A DNA stretch of 64,000 bases from Umezawaea sp036375055 (GTDB lineage: Bacteria; Actinomycetota; Actinomycetes; Mycobacteriales; Pseudonocardiaceae). Of this stretch, positions 25,439 through 33,931 are shown piece by piece (positions within the stretch are counted from its first letter, which is position 1; every line of letters starts with the position of its first letter). The notes under the pieces were generated by a model. That model had not been told where the DNA came from. It searched no databases and worked only from the letters and a program-made list of their open reading frames with translations. Both the position numbers and the translations under genes were made by a program. The DNA lies in the NCBI RefSeq assembly GCF_036375055.1, contig NZ_DASUSQ010000046.1, positions 124,001 to 188,000 on the forward strand, written 5' to 3'.

Positions 25439-28400
25439 GTGCACACCCGCGACGAAGTCCACGCGGCCGTCACGCCGGTATGGCGCGACGTCCTCGGCAG
25501 GTCCGAGCTGCCCGCGGACGCCGATTTCTTCGAGCTGGGCGGCGATTCCATCCAGGGCGCCCGGCTCATGGGCAGGCTGCGCGAGCTGTTCAGCCTGCCC
25601 CTCCCGCTCCAGCTGATCTTCTTCCACCCGGCGCTGCCCGACTTCACCACCGCCGTGGGCGAGGCGGCCGAGCGGCTCCGGGCGGAACCGGCGGTGGACA
25701 GCGCCGCGATCAGCGCGGGCCCGCTGCCGCTCTCGGCGCAGCAGGAGGAGCTCTGGGTCGCCGACCAGCTGACGCCCGGCAACCTCGCCTACACCGAACT
25801 GCTCCCGCTGCGGCTGACCGGGCCGCTGGACGTGGCCCGGCTCCAGGCCTCCGTCGACGCGCTGGTGGCCCGGCACGACTCGTTGCGCACCAGGTTCCCC
25901 ACCGGCCCGGACGGCGTCCCGCACCAGGACGTGCTGCCCGCGCTGGAGGTGGCGCTCGACCGGGTCGACGTGTCCGATGTGGACAAGGCGCGGCAGGTCG
26001 CGCTCGACCGCCTCACCGAGCCGTTCGACCTCGCCGAGGGGCCGCTGGTGCGCGCGGTGCTGCTCGCCCTCGACCCGACCGACCACGTGTTCCTGCTGTA
26101 CGCGCACCACATCGTCGCCGACGGCCTGTCGCTCGCCGTGCTCTGCGACGAGCTGGCCGACCACTACGCCGGACGCGGGCTGCCGCGGCCCGCCCCGACC
26201 ACCCGAGACCGCGGTCCGGTCGACCTCACCGGTCAGCTGGAGTACTGGAAGGAGCAGCTCCGGGGCGTGCGGCCGCTGGACCTGCCGCTGGACCGACCGC
26301 GCGCCGCGGTGCGCGACAACGGCGGGAGCAGGCTGCGGACCACGATGTCCGGCGAGCTGCGCGACGCGGTGCGCGCGCTGGCCCGCGACGAGGGCGCGAC
26401 GCAGTTCGTCGCGCTGCTGGCGGCGTTCCAGGTGCTGCTCGGCCGCTGGGCGGGCACCGAGGACGTGGCGATCGGCTCGCCGGTGTCCGCGCGGTCGGCA
26501 CCGGAACTGGAGCGCGTGGTCGGCTACCTGGTCACCATGGCCACCTTCCGCGGCGACCTGTCCGGCGACCCGAGCTTCCGGGAACTGCTGCGGCGCACCC
26601 GCGACGTGGCGTTCGGCGCGCTGACCAACAGCGACGTGCCGTTCACCAGGGTGGTGGCGGAGCTGGCGCCGGAGCGCGACCAGTCGCGTCCGCCGATCTT
26701 CTCGGCGACCCTGGTGTCGCAACCGACCCCGCCCACCCTGGTCGCCGACCTCGGTGACGTGACCGGGGCGTCGTTCCCGGTGCCCCGCCGGTACAGCACC
26801 TACGACCTGACGCTGTACGCCTGGGACGCCCCCGACGAGCTGATCATCGACATCGAGTACGCCACCGCGCTGTTCGACACCTCGACCGCGCGGCGGCTGG
26901 CCGAGCAGTTCGCCCGGCTGGTCGAGGGCGCGGTCGCCGCGCCGGACGCCCCGCTGTCGACGCTGGAGATCCTGCCCGAGCCGGAACTGCGGCGGGTGGT
27001 GCGGGACTGGAACGACACGGCGGCGGCGTTCGCGCTCGACCGACCGGTGCACGAACTCGTGACCGCGCGGGCAGAACGCGCCCCGGACCGGATCGCGGTC
27101 GTCGACGGCGAGCACGAGATCACCTACGCCCGGCTGCACGACCGGGCCGCCGCCCTCGCGCGACGGCTCCGCGAGGGCGGTGCCGGGCCGGACGTGGTGG
27201 TGGCCGTGCGGATGGCGCGGTCGGTGGACCAGCTCGTGGCGCTGCTGGCGGTGTGGCAGGCGGGTGGCGCGTACCTGCCGCTCGACCCGGCCTACCCGGC
27301 CGAGCGGCTCGACTTCATGATCACCGACAGCGGGGCGCGGCTGCTCATCACCGCTGCGGACGGCGGCGGGCACGAGGTGCTGCCGCTCGGCGACGCCCTC
27401 CCGGCCGCCGGTGGGTCCACCGTGGACAACCTCGCGTACGTGATCTACACCTCCGGCTCGACGGGCGAGCCCAAGGGCGTGCTCGTGCCGCACCGGGGGA
27501 TCCTGAACCGGATCCTGTGGATGCAGCACGAGTACGGGCTCACCGAGGACGACGTGATGCTCCAGAACGCGGCGTACACGTTCGACTTCTCGGTGTGGGA
27601 GTTCTTCGGGCCGCTGGTGCTGGGCGCGCGCGTGGTGCTGCCCGACGCCGACGGGCACCGCGACAACGCTCAGCTCGTCGAGCTGATCGCCCGGCACGGC
27701 GTGACCACGGTGCACTTCGTGCCGTCGATGCTGCGCTACTTCCTGGCGGAGCCGGGGCTGTCCCGCCTCACCGCGCTGCGCCGGGTGTTCAGCGGCGGCG
27801 AACCGCTGCCCGCCGGGCTCGTCGCCGAGTTCTCCGCGCGGTTGGGCCACGTCGAGCTGCACAACCTCTACGGGCCGACCGAGACCAGCGTGGACGTCAC
27901 GCACTGGCCGGTGGCGCCGGACGAGGCGGCGGTCATGCCGATCGGCCGCCCGGTGGACAACACCACGTGCTACGTGCTCGACGACCGGATGCGCCCGCAG
28001 CCGATCGGCGTGCCGGGCGAACTGCACATCGGCGGCGTGCAGCTGGCGCGCGGCTACCTCGGGAGGCCGGGGCTGACCGCGGACCGGTTCGTGGCCGACC
28101 CGTTCGGGCCGCCCGGCGGCAGGCTGTACCGCACCGGCGACCGGGCTCGGTGGCGCGCGGACGGCGTGATCGAGTTCCTCGGGCGGATCGACCGGCAGGC
28201 CAAGGTCCGCGGGTTCCGCGTCGAACCCGGCGAGGTCGAGGCCGCCCTCACCGCGCACGCGGGCGTCCGCGAAGCGGCGGTGGTCGTGCGGGAGGACGAG
28301 CACGGCGAACGGCGGCTGGTCGCCTACCTGGTGGGCGACCCGGTCGGCACGGCGGCGCTGCGCGCGTGGCTGGCCGACCGGCTGCCCGACCACTCGATCC

Positions 28401-30037
28401 CGACCGCGTACGTCCAGCTGGACCGGCTTCCGCTGTCCCCCAGCGGAAAGCTCGACCACGAGGCGCTCGCGGCCCCCACCGGCGACCGGCCGGACGTGGC
28501 CGCGGGGTACAGCGCGCCCGTCGGCGAGCGCGAGGAACTGCTCGCCGGGCTGTGGTCGGACGTGCTCGGCGTGGACCGCATCGGCCGCGACGACAACTTC
28601 TTCGAGCTGGGCGGCGACTCGATCCGGGGCATCCACGTGATCGCCAAGGCCAGGCGCGCGGGCCTCGCGGTGACCGTGCCGCAGCTGTTCCGCCACCAGA
28701 CGGTCGCGGAACTCGCCGCCGTGGCCACGGCCGTGGTCGACGCGCCCGCACCCGCCAAGCCCGTGGGGGCGACGTTCCCGCTCACGGCGTTGCAGATCGG
28801 CATGGTGCGGGAGGCGGCCCTGGCACCGGGCAAGGGGATGTACGTCGTGCCCGCGGAGGCGCTGCTGTCCGGCGACGTCGACCCGGACGCGCTCCGCGCG
28901 GCGTTCGCGGCGCTCACCGCCCACCACCCGGTCCTGCGCACGTCGGTCAGCGGGGACACCCAGACCGTCCACCCGGCTGTCGAGCCGGTCTTCACCCACG
29001 AGGACTGGAGCGCGTACCCGGAGGCCGAGCAGGAGCGGCGCAGGCGCGAGCGGATCGAATCCGAGTGGCGCAGGGGTTTCCGGCTGGACACGGCGCCGCT
29101 GTCCCGGCTCTCCCTGGTGCGCCTGGCCCACGACCGGCACAGCCTGGTGTGGACGCGGCACAACGTGCTGCTCGACGGGTGGAGCTACGCGCGGCTGTTC
29201 GACGAGCTGCTCCGGCTGCACGCGGCCATCCGCGACGGCGAGCCGGTGCCGGAACTCGCCGCGCCGGAGTCGTTCGGGCGCTACGTCGACTGGCTCGCGC
29301 CCCGCGCCGAGGCGGCGGCGGACGCGCTGTGGACGGAGTTCCTCGCCGACCTGCGGCCCGTGACGCTGTTCGACCCCGCACCGGTCGCACGGCAGGCCCC
29401 GTACGAGGAGCTGCGGTTCGAGCTGCCCGCCGAGGCCGAGACGTTCGTGCACCGCGCCCGGCTGACGCTCAGCGCGATGCTGGAGGGCGCGTGGGCGGCG
29501 GTGCTCGCCCGGCACACGGCCACGACGGACGTCCGGTACGGACTGGTGTTCTCCACCCGCCCGGCCGAGCTGCCCGCCGTCGAGGACATGCTCGGACTCC
29601 TGATCAACACCGTGCCGTCCGGCCTGCGGGTCGACCCGGCGCTACCGGTGGTCGAGTGGCTGCGGTCGCTCCAGGAGCGGGGCATCCGGCTCAAGGAGCT
29701 GGCGCCCGCCAGCCTGGAGGTGCTCCGCGACCGCGCGGGCGGCCCGCTGTGGGACACGTTGCTGCTGCTGCACAACTACCCGCACAACTTCGACGACACG
29801 ATGCCCGGTGGCCTGCGGATGCTCGACACGCAGGGGTTCTCCAGGGTCGGCGCCGCCCTCATCGTGTCGGTGGACCCCCGACCGCTGCGGGTGGCGATGC
29901 TCTTCGACACCGCCAGGGTCGACTCGGACACGGTGCGGCAGCTCGGCGCGGACCTCGCCGAGCTGCTCACCGCGATGATGGCCGATCCCGACCGGCCGGT
30001 CGGGGAACTGCTCGCCCAGCGCCCTCAGGACGGCTGA
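25439..30037 (+). CDS. NRPS T-C-A-T-C* with a degenerate terminal condensation domain
   Basis: A 1532-residue NRPS: T (ELGGDSI, about 33), C (HHIVADG, about 222), A (YTSGSTG about 669, GPTETS about 811, LSPSGKLD about 999), T (ELGGDSI about 1055), and a last condensation-like domain starting LTALQIGMV. In that domain the active motif reads HNVLLDG (about 1240): the second, catalytic His of HHxxxDG is Asn. The A-domain code reads DFWHFGLVDK, 8 of 10 matching the serine code DVWHFSLVDK. No thioesterase or reductase domain ends the line, so release depends on the odd C* domain, on the separate type II thioesterase, or on an enzyme elsewhere. The GTG start with GAGGAG lies 11 bp after the LLM-C stop. 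Confidence 0.92.
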   Translation: MHTRDEVHAAVTPVWRDVLGRSELPADADFFELGGDSIQGARLMGRLRELFSLPLPLQLIFFHPALPDFTTAVGEAAERLRAEPAVDSAAISAGPLPLSAQQEELWVADQLTPGNLAYTELLPLRLTGPLDVARLQASVDALVARHDSLRTRFPTGPDGVPHQDVLPALEVALDRVDVSDVDKARQVALDRLTEPFDLAEGPLVRAVLLALDPTDHVFLLYAHHIVADGLSLAVLCDELADHYAGRGLPRPAPTTRDRGPVDLTGQLEYWKEQLRGVRPLDLPLDRPRAAVRDNGGSRLRTTMSGELRDAVRALARDEGATQFVALLAAFQVLLGRWAGTEDVAIGSPVSARSAPELERVVGYLVTMATFRGDLSGDPSFRELLRRTRDVAFGALTNSDVPFTRVVAELAPERDQSRPPIFSATLVSQPTPPTLVADLGDVTGASFPVPRRYSTYDLTLYAWDAPDELIIDIEYATALFDTSTARRLAEQFARLVEGAVAAPDAPLSTLEILPEPELRRVVRDWNDTAAAFALDRPVHELVTARAERAPDRIAVVDGEHEITYARLHDRAAALARRLREGGAGPDVVVAVRMARSVDQLVALLAVWQAGGAYLPLDPAYPAERLDFMITDSGARLLITAADGGGHEVLPLGDALPAAGGSTVDNLAYVIYTSGSTGEPKGVLVPHRGILNRILWMQHEYGLTEDDVMLQNAAYTFDFSVWEFFGPLVLGARVVLPDADGHRDNAQLVELIARHGVTTVHFVPSMLRYFLAEPGLSRLTALRRVFSGGEPLPAGLVAEFSARLGHVELHNLYGPTETSVDVTHWPVAPDEAAVMPIGRPVDNTTCYVLDDRMRPQPIGVPGELHIGGVQLARGYLGRPGLTADRFVADPFGPPGGRLYRTGDRARWRADGVIEFLGRIDRQAKVRGFRVEPGEVEAALTAHAGVREAAVVVREDEHGERRLVAYLVGDPVGTAALRAWLADRLPDHSIPTAYVQLDRLPLSPSGKLDHEALAAPTGDRPDVAAGYSAPVGEREELLAGLWSDVLGVDRIGRDDNFFELGGDSIRGIHVIAKARRAGLAVTVPQLFRHQTVAELAAVATAVVDAPAPAKPVGATFPLTALQIGMVREAALAPGKGMYVVPAEALLSGDVDPDALRAAFAALTAHHPVLRTSVSGDTQTVHPAVEPVFTHEDWSAYPEAEQERRRRERIESEWRRGFRLDTAPLSRLSLVRLAHDRHSLVWTRHNVLLDGWSYARLFDELLRLHAAIRDGEPVPELAAPESFGRYVDWLAPRAEAAADALWTEFLADLRPVTLFDPAPVARQAPYEELRFELPAEAETFVHRARLTLSAMLEGAWAAVLARHTATTDVRYGLVFSTRPAELPAVEDMLGLLINTVPSGLRVDPALPVVEWLRSLQERGIRLKELAPASLEVLRDRAGGPLWDTLLLLHNYPHNFDDTMPGGLRMLDTQGFSRVGAALIVSVDPRPLRVAMLFDTARVDSDTVRQLGADLAELLTAMMADPDRPVGELLAQRPQDG

Positions 30038-30047
30038 GGCGGACCGG

Positions 30048-30812
30048 TCACGGTCCCGGTGGCGCTTCCAGGTCGGATTCGACCGCGGAAGTGATCATCG
30101 GGACCGACTCCGGCCGGAAGAACGCCCCGTCGTCACCGGGCAACAACCGGAGCCGGAATGACGAGGCGGTGTGGGACTTCCATTCCGCCACGTCATCCTG
30201 CGGGACAATTTCGTCGAATTCACCGACGAACGCGGAAATCGGGCAGCGCACGACACGATCAGGAGGCGACTGGTACCTCTCGACCAACAGCGAGTCCGCG
30301 CGATAGGTCGGCAGCATGAGTTCGACGAAGAACGGATCGGCCTTCAACGGGCTGTCCTCGCGCACCCTGATCGGGTCCGCCAGGAATTCGGCGTCGCTGA
30401 GCCGGTCATTGGTCACCGCGGGCGGCACGATCAGGTGCGGCGCCGATTCGGCCGACACGAACAGGTGGAGCGGGCCGGGCGCACCCGACTCCTCCTCCAG
30501 CTTCCGCGCCAGCTCGAACGCGACGAGAGCGCCCATGCTGTGCCCGAAGAACGCGAAGGGCACGTCCAGCAACCCGCGCAGCCCGTCCGCCAACCGCGCC
30601 ACCAGTTCGTCCATGTCCGCGATGGCGGGTTCCCGCAGACGAGCCTCCCTACCAGGCGTTTGCACCAGAACAGGCTCGATCTCCTCGCCCAGCCGGTCGG
30701 CCAGTTCGCGGTAGCCCGAGGCCCCCTTGCCCGCGTACGGGAAGAAGAACAACCGCACCGGGCGGCCGCTCTCCACCGGCCGCCGGTACGCGATCCAGTC
30801 GTTCTTCGCCAC
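30048..30812 (-). CDS. Type II thioesterase (alpha/beta-hydrolase) of the NRPS/PKS cluster
   Basis: A 254-residue external thioesterase of the GrsT/RifR type. Visible are LFFFPYAGKGASGYREL near the N terminus, the nucleophile elbow GHSMGALVAFELA, FVGEFDEIVP with the acid, and LLPGDDGAFF, where the catalytic His expected after the Gly (normally GDHFF) reads Asp. It normally removes misprimed or stalled acyl groups from carrier domains. GTG at 30812 is chosen because it shares a base with the TAG stop of the mbtH-like gene, so the two are coupled. The pair runs opposite to the NRPS operon and ends 10 bp from it. The H-to-D change in the GDHFF motif is unusual; another His may serve, or activity may be altered. 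Confidence 0.88.
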   Translation of the reverse strand: MAKNDWIAYRRPVESGRPVRLFFFPYAGKGASGYRELADRLGEEIEPVLVQTPGREARLREPAIADMDELVARLADGLRGLLDVPFAFFGHSMGALVAFELARKLEEESGAPGPLHLFVSAESAPHLIVPPAVTNDRLSDAEFLADPIRVREDSPLKADPFFVELMLPTYRADSLLVERYQSPPDRVVRCPISAFVGEFDEIVPQDDVAEWKSHTASSFRLRLLPGDDGAFFRPESVPMITSAVESDLEAPPGP

Positions 30813-31015
30813 TACCGCACCTGCTCTTCCATGAGCCGACGCAGGCTGAGCGGCCGCATGTCGCTCCAGACCTCGTCGATGTGCGCGAGGCATTCCTCCT
30901 TGGCCCCGACGAATCCGTCCGGCCGCCACCCCTCCGGAATGGCCTTGCCCTCGGGCCAAATGGAATACTGCTCCTCGTCGTTGAGGACCACGACGTACTG
31001 CGACGTTTCACCCAT
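30812..31015 (-). CDS. MbtH-like protein (NRPS adenylation-domain partner)
   Basis: A 67-residue MbtH family protein. The signatures NDEEQYSIWP, IPEGW and VWSDMRPLSLR are all present at the expected spacing. MbtH proteins bind adenylation domains and are often needed for their folding or activity. The start is preceded by GGGGAGGA. It is co-transcribed with the type II thioesterase from its own promoter; a CATAAT hexamer lies about 30 bp upstream within TGCCATAATC (minus-strand sense). Which of the four A domains needs it is unknown. Confidence 0.96.
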   Translation of the reverse strand: MGETSQYVVVLNDEEQYSIWPEGKAIPEGWRPDGFVGAKEECLAHIDEVWSDMRPLSLRRLMEEQVR

Positions 31016-31249
31016 GCTGTTCCTCCCCAGTAGGCAGAACTAGATTATGGCATAGCGGAGGGCGGCCATGAGGAAGTCGAATGACCTCCGAACCACGCCG
31101 GTTGTCGCACCCCCACCGCGATGGTACGGTGCTTTTCCGGTCATCCGCCGCGGACCAGGCGCCGTAATCCTGGGTTTAGTCGAACCGAATCATCCGACCA
31201 GTTCGGAACCACGCGCACCGGCGCGGCTCGGCCAGAAGGGATTTCGACC

Positions 31250-31912
31250 ATGTCTCCGTGGCAGCGCACCATCCCGGTCCTGCTCCTGGCGCTCGTCTCA
31301 GCGGGGGTGGCGCCCGCCCGGGCCGACACGTCGCACCACCCGGTGACCATCGCCAGGGCGCGGACCCTGCCGCTCGGCACGGTGGTCACGGTCGAGGGCA
31401 CCGCCACGACCCCGTCGGGCGCGTTCGAATCCAGCTTCTTCGACAAGGGCTTCGCCATCCAGGACCGCTCCGCGGGCATCTACGTCAGCGTCGCGACCGA
31501 CCTGCGCGTCACGCCCCGAGCCAGGGTGCGGGCCACGGGCACGCTGCGCGACAGCTCGGGCCTGCGCGTCCTGGTCCCCGACACCCCGGCCGCGGTGCGC
31601 GTGCGCGGTACGGGACCCGCGGTCCCCCCCAAGCGGCTGGCCACCGCCGCCGTCAACGAGACCACGGAGGGCCTCCTGGTGCGCGTGACCGCCACGATCA
31701 CCCGAGCCCCCGAGTCGGACCTGCCCTACGGCCACAAGTTCTTCGTCGACGACGGCTCCGGCGAACTCACCATCTTCGTCAACACCCAGACCGGCATCGA
31801 CCTCACCGGCCTCGCCGTGGGCAGGCGGGTCGGCGTGACCGGCTTCAGCAGCCAGTACGACACCCACTACGAGATCGACCCGAGGTTCCCGGCGGACATC
31901 ACCGTCCGGTGA
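31250..31912 (+). CDS. Secreted OB-fold nucleic-acid-binding-like protein
   Basis: A 220-residue protein with a Sec signal peptide (RTIPVLLLALVSAGVAPARA, predicted cleavage after ARA at about residue 26). The mature part consists of two repeated OB-fold units: LGTVVTVEGTATTPSG ... AIQDRSAGIYVSV and LLVRVTATITRAPES ... FFVDDGSGELTIFVN, the arrangement known from YhcR/nuclease-associated OB domains. No catalytic domain is attached. The upstream GAAGGG supports the ATG at 31250. Its role outside the cell is unknown, and it is separate from the NRPS cluster. The 230 bp before it carry only an imperfect CCGAA/TTCGG inverted repeat near 31180-31210. Confidence 0.75.
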   Translation: MSPWQRTIPVLLLALVSAGVAPARADTSHHPVTIARARTLPLGTVVTVEGTATTPSGAFESSFFDKGFAIQDRSAGIYVSVATDLRVTPRARVRATGTLRDSSGLRVLVPDTPAAVRVRGTGPAVPPKRLATAAVNETTEGLLVRVTATITRAPESDLPYGHKFFVDDGSGELTIFVNTQTGIDLTGLAVGRRVGVTGFSSQYDTHYEIDPRFPADITVR

Positions 31913-32122
31913 GCGGACGCCTCCACCCTCCCACCAGGCGAACCGGAGCAGCACTGCCGGCGGCCGGCCGACCTCGGCTCGACGGGCGGAGGCGGCGAGC
32001 CGCGCGCGGTTCGCCGCGCCGGACTCACCGTCTCCCCGTGACCCGGCCGCGCCGAGGACCCGCACCCGACGGCGGTCGTGCGGAGGTGTCTCCGGGCATC
32101 CCGAACGGCGAGCGGAGTCAGG
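31913..32122. other. Gap of 210 bp without a recognised feature
   Basis: Between the OB-fold gene and the convergent arsR gene I see no supported gene, RNA or strong hairpin. Open frames here lack ribosome binding sites and recognisable content. Confidence 0.4.
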
Positions 32123-32482
32123 TCACGCGAACAGGGCGCGCAGCGCCTGCCACCCCTCGGGGACGACGCTGAAGTACGCCCAGGTCCCCCGGCGCTCACG
32201 GGACAGCAGGCCGGCGTCGGTGAGCACCTTGAGGTGGTGGCTGACCGTGGGCTGGCTCAACCCCAGCGGTTCCACCAGGTCGCAGACGCACACCTCACCC
32301 CCCGGAGCGCCGTGGATGATGCTGAGCAACTGCAGGCGAGCCGGGTCCGCCACGGCCTTGAGGAGCTTGGCCAACCGCTCGGCGGTCGACCGGTCCAGCG
32401 GTTCGGCGGCCACGCTCACGCGAGCGCAGCCGTCGACGAGCGCCGGGAGCCCGCGCGTGCTCGTCGCATCCACACCCGTCAC
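32123..32482 (-). CDS. arsR: ArsR-type arsenic-responsive repressor
   Basis: A 119-residue winged-helix ArsR/SmtB regulator. KAVADPARLQLLSII is the start of the dimer/HTH region, GLSQPTVSHHLKVLTDAGLL is the recognition helix, and the metal-sensing CxC is EVCVCDL (Cys65, Cys67), the classical ArsR arsenite site. The GTG start at 32482 fits domain length; an upstream extension in frame is less likely. It lies downstream of the acr3 gene and would repress both that gene and arsC through the palindromes at 33.7-33.8 kb, with arsenite or antimonite as inducer. Confidence 0.88.
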   Translation of the reverse strand: MTGVDATSTRGLPALVDGCARVSVAAEPLDRSTAERLAKLLKAVADPARLQLLSIIHGAPGGEVCVCDLVEPLGLSQPTVSHHLKVLTDAGLLSRERRGTWAYFSVVPEGWQALRALFA

Positions 32483-32551
32483 AGTACGCAGGTCACGGCC
32501 CTGGTGCCGTGGGCGGTGCCGCGTCCGAGGCACCGAGCGGGCCGCCCGTGC

Positions 32552-33634
32552 TCAACTCCCGCTCCGCGCGACCCAGCGGCGGCGCAGCCGCAGGCTGACG
32601 TAGACCAGCCCCACGAGCACCGGCACCTCGATCAACGGCCCGACCACGCCCGCGAGCGCCTGACCGGACGTGACGCCGAAGACGCCGATCGCCACGGCGA
32701 TGGCCAACTCGAAGTTGTTGCCCGCGGCCGTGAAGGCGAGCGTGGTGGTGCGCTCGTAGGACAGCCCGGACGCCCTGCCCAACGCGTACGACCCGGCCCA
32801 CATGATCGCGAAGTAGACGAGCAGCGGGAGCGCGATGCGCGCCACGTCCCACGGACGGGACGTGATCGTCTCCCCCTGCAACGCGAACAGGACGACGATC
32901 GTGAACAGCAGGCCGTACAGCGCGACCGGACCGATCCGGGGCAGGAACGTCGACTCGTACCAGCTCCGCCCGCGACGCCGTTCGCCGAGCGTGCGACTGA
33001 GGTAGCCGGCGGCCAGCGGGATGCCGAGGAAGATCAGCACGCTCTTGGCGATCTGCCACGGCGAGAAGTCGACCGACGCCGTGCCCAGGCCGAGCCAGGC
33101 GGGCAGCAGGTCGAGGTAGAACCAGCCGAGCACGCCGAACATGACCACCTGGAAGACCGAGTTGAGCGCGACCAGCACCGCGGCGGCCTCGCGGTCACCG
33201 CAGGCGAGGTCGTTCCAGATGATGACCATCGCGATGCACCGCGCCAGCCCGACGATGACCAGCCCCGTGCGGTACTCCGGCAGGTCGGGCAGGAAGGTCC
33301 ACGCCAGCGCGAACATCAGCGCGGGTCCGAGGACCCAGTTCAACACGAGCGACAGGGCCATCGTCCGCCTGTCCCGCGTGACGGTGTCGAGCTTGTCGTA
33401 GCGGACCTTCGCCAGCACCGGGTACATCATCAGCAGCAGGCCCAGCGCGATCGGCAACGACACCCCGTCGACCTCGACCGCGTCGAGGACGCCCTGGAGC
33501 CCCGGCACGAACCGGCCGAAGGCCAGCCCGACCACCATCGCCACGCCGATCCACACCGGCAGGAACCGGTCGAGGAAGGACAACCGCTGAAGGACGTCGG
33601 ACTCCGCCGCGACGGGCTGGGCGTCCTGGCTCAA
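32552..33634 (-). CDS. acr3: ACR3 family arsenite efflux permease
   Basis: A protein of about 360 residues with ten hydrophobic segments of the ACR3 type. LLLMMYPVLAKVRYDKL, GLARCIAMVIIWNDLACGD (with the conserved cysteine of the family) and FTAAGNNFELAIAVAIGVFG are characteristic. It pumps As(III)/Sb(III) out of the cell. I prefer the TTG at 33634, preceded by GGAGG at good spacing; a GTG at 33685 is possible but has no clear ribosome binding site. arsR follows 69 bp downstream, and arsC is divergent. Confidence 0.9.
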   Translation of the reverse strand: MSQDAQPVAAESDVLQRLSFLDRFLPVWIGVAMVVGLAFGRFVPGLQGVLDAVEVDGVSLPIALGLLLMMYPVLAKVRYDKLDTVTRDRRTMALSLVLNWVLGPALMFALAWTFLPDLPEYRTGLVIVGLARCIAMVIIWNDLACGDREAAAVLVALNSVFQVVMFGVLGWFYLDLLPAWLGLGTASVDFSPWQIAKSVLIFLGIPLAAGYLSRTLGERRRGRSWYESTFLPRIGPVALYGLLFTIVVLFALQGETITSRPWDVARIALPLLVYFAIMWAGSYALGRASGLSYERTTTLAFTAAGNNFELAIAVAIGVFGVTSGQALAGVVGPLIEVPVLVGLVYVSLRLRRRWVARSGS

Positions 33635-33696
33635 CCGGGCCTCCGAACTCGGTGGTGGGCGCCCGCCACGTCGGCGGGCACGCACAGGCGATCCTT

Positions 33697-33716
33697 GGAT
33701 CGACTGTCATCGATCC
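33697..33716. promoter_or_regulatory. Palindrome 1 of the ars divergent region (probable ArsR operator)
   Basis: GGATCGA-CTGTCA-TCGATCC is a perfect 7-bp inverted repeat with a 6-bp spacer just upstream of acr3. The ATCGA/TCGAT half sites recur in the two neighbouring palindromes, supporting a common ArsR-type binding protein. Confidence 0.6.
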
Positions 33717-33725
33717 GGAGAGTAC

Positions 33726-33741
33726 ATCGACATCGGTCGAT
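33726..33741. promoter_or_regulatory. Palindrome 2 of the ars divergent region (probable ArsR operator)
   Basis: ATCGAC-ATCG-GTCGAT is a perfect 6-bp inverted repeat sharing the ATCGA half site with its neighbours. It lies between acr3 and arsC. Confidence 0.55.
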
Positions 33742-33806
33742 CCGTCAGGTGGCGTCGCCCACGCGGGCGACGCCCACGCCCGACCCGTGGACACGACTCC
33801 CCTCAC

Positions 33807-33822
33807 ATTGACATACGTCGAT
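33807..33822. promoter_or_regulatory. arsC promoter -35 overlapped by ArsR-like operator
   Basis: ATTGA-CATACG-TCGAT is an imperfect palindrome with the same half sites. It contains TTGACA (33808-33813), a consensus -35 hexamer directed at arsC, so repressor binding would block RNA polymerase. The matching -10 is weak. Confidence 0.55.
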
Positions 33823-33931
33823 CCAAGCTGGTCTGCTCTGCGTCGACGGCGCCGAGGGGTCGCCGTCCGATCGGCGGGCGGCGAGCCGCACGCGACGTCC
33901 CACGACCAGCGCCACGACGAGGAGAACGACG

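Noticed and set aside
30023..30039. Small hairpin (6-bp stem) at the end of the last NRPS gene
   Set aside because: CCTCAG-GACGG-CTGAGG is within or at the end of the coding sequence and too short for a confident terminator.
32078..33811. Long plus-strand frame opposite arsR-acr3
   Set aside because: It mirrors the well-supported acr3 and arsR genes; its translation is repetitive Arg/Gln/His/Asp with no domain.
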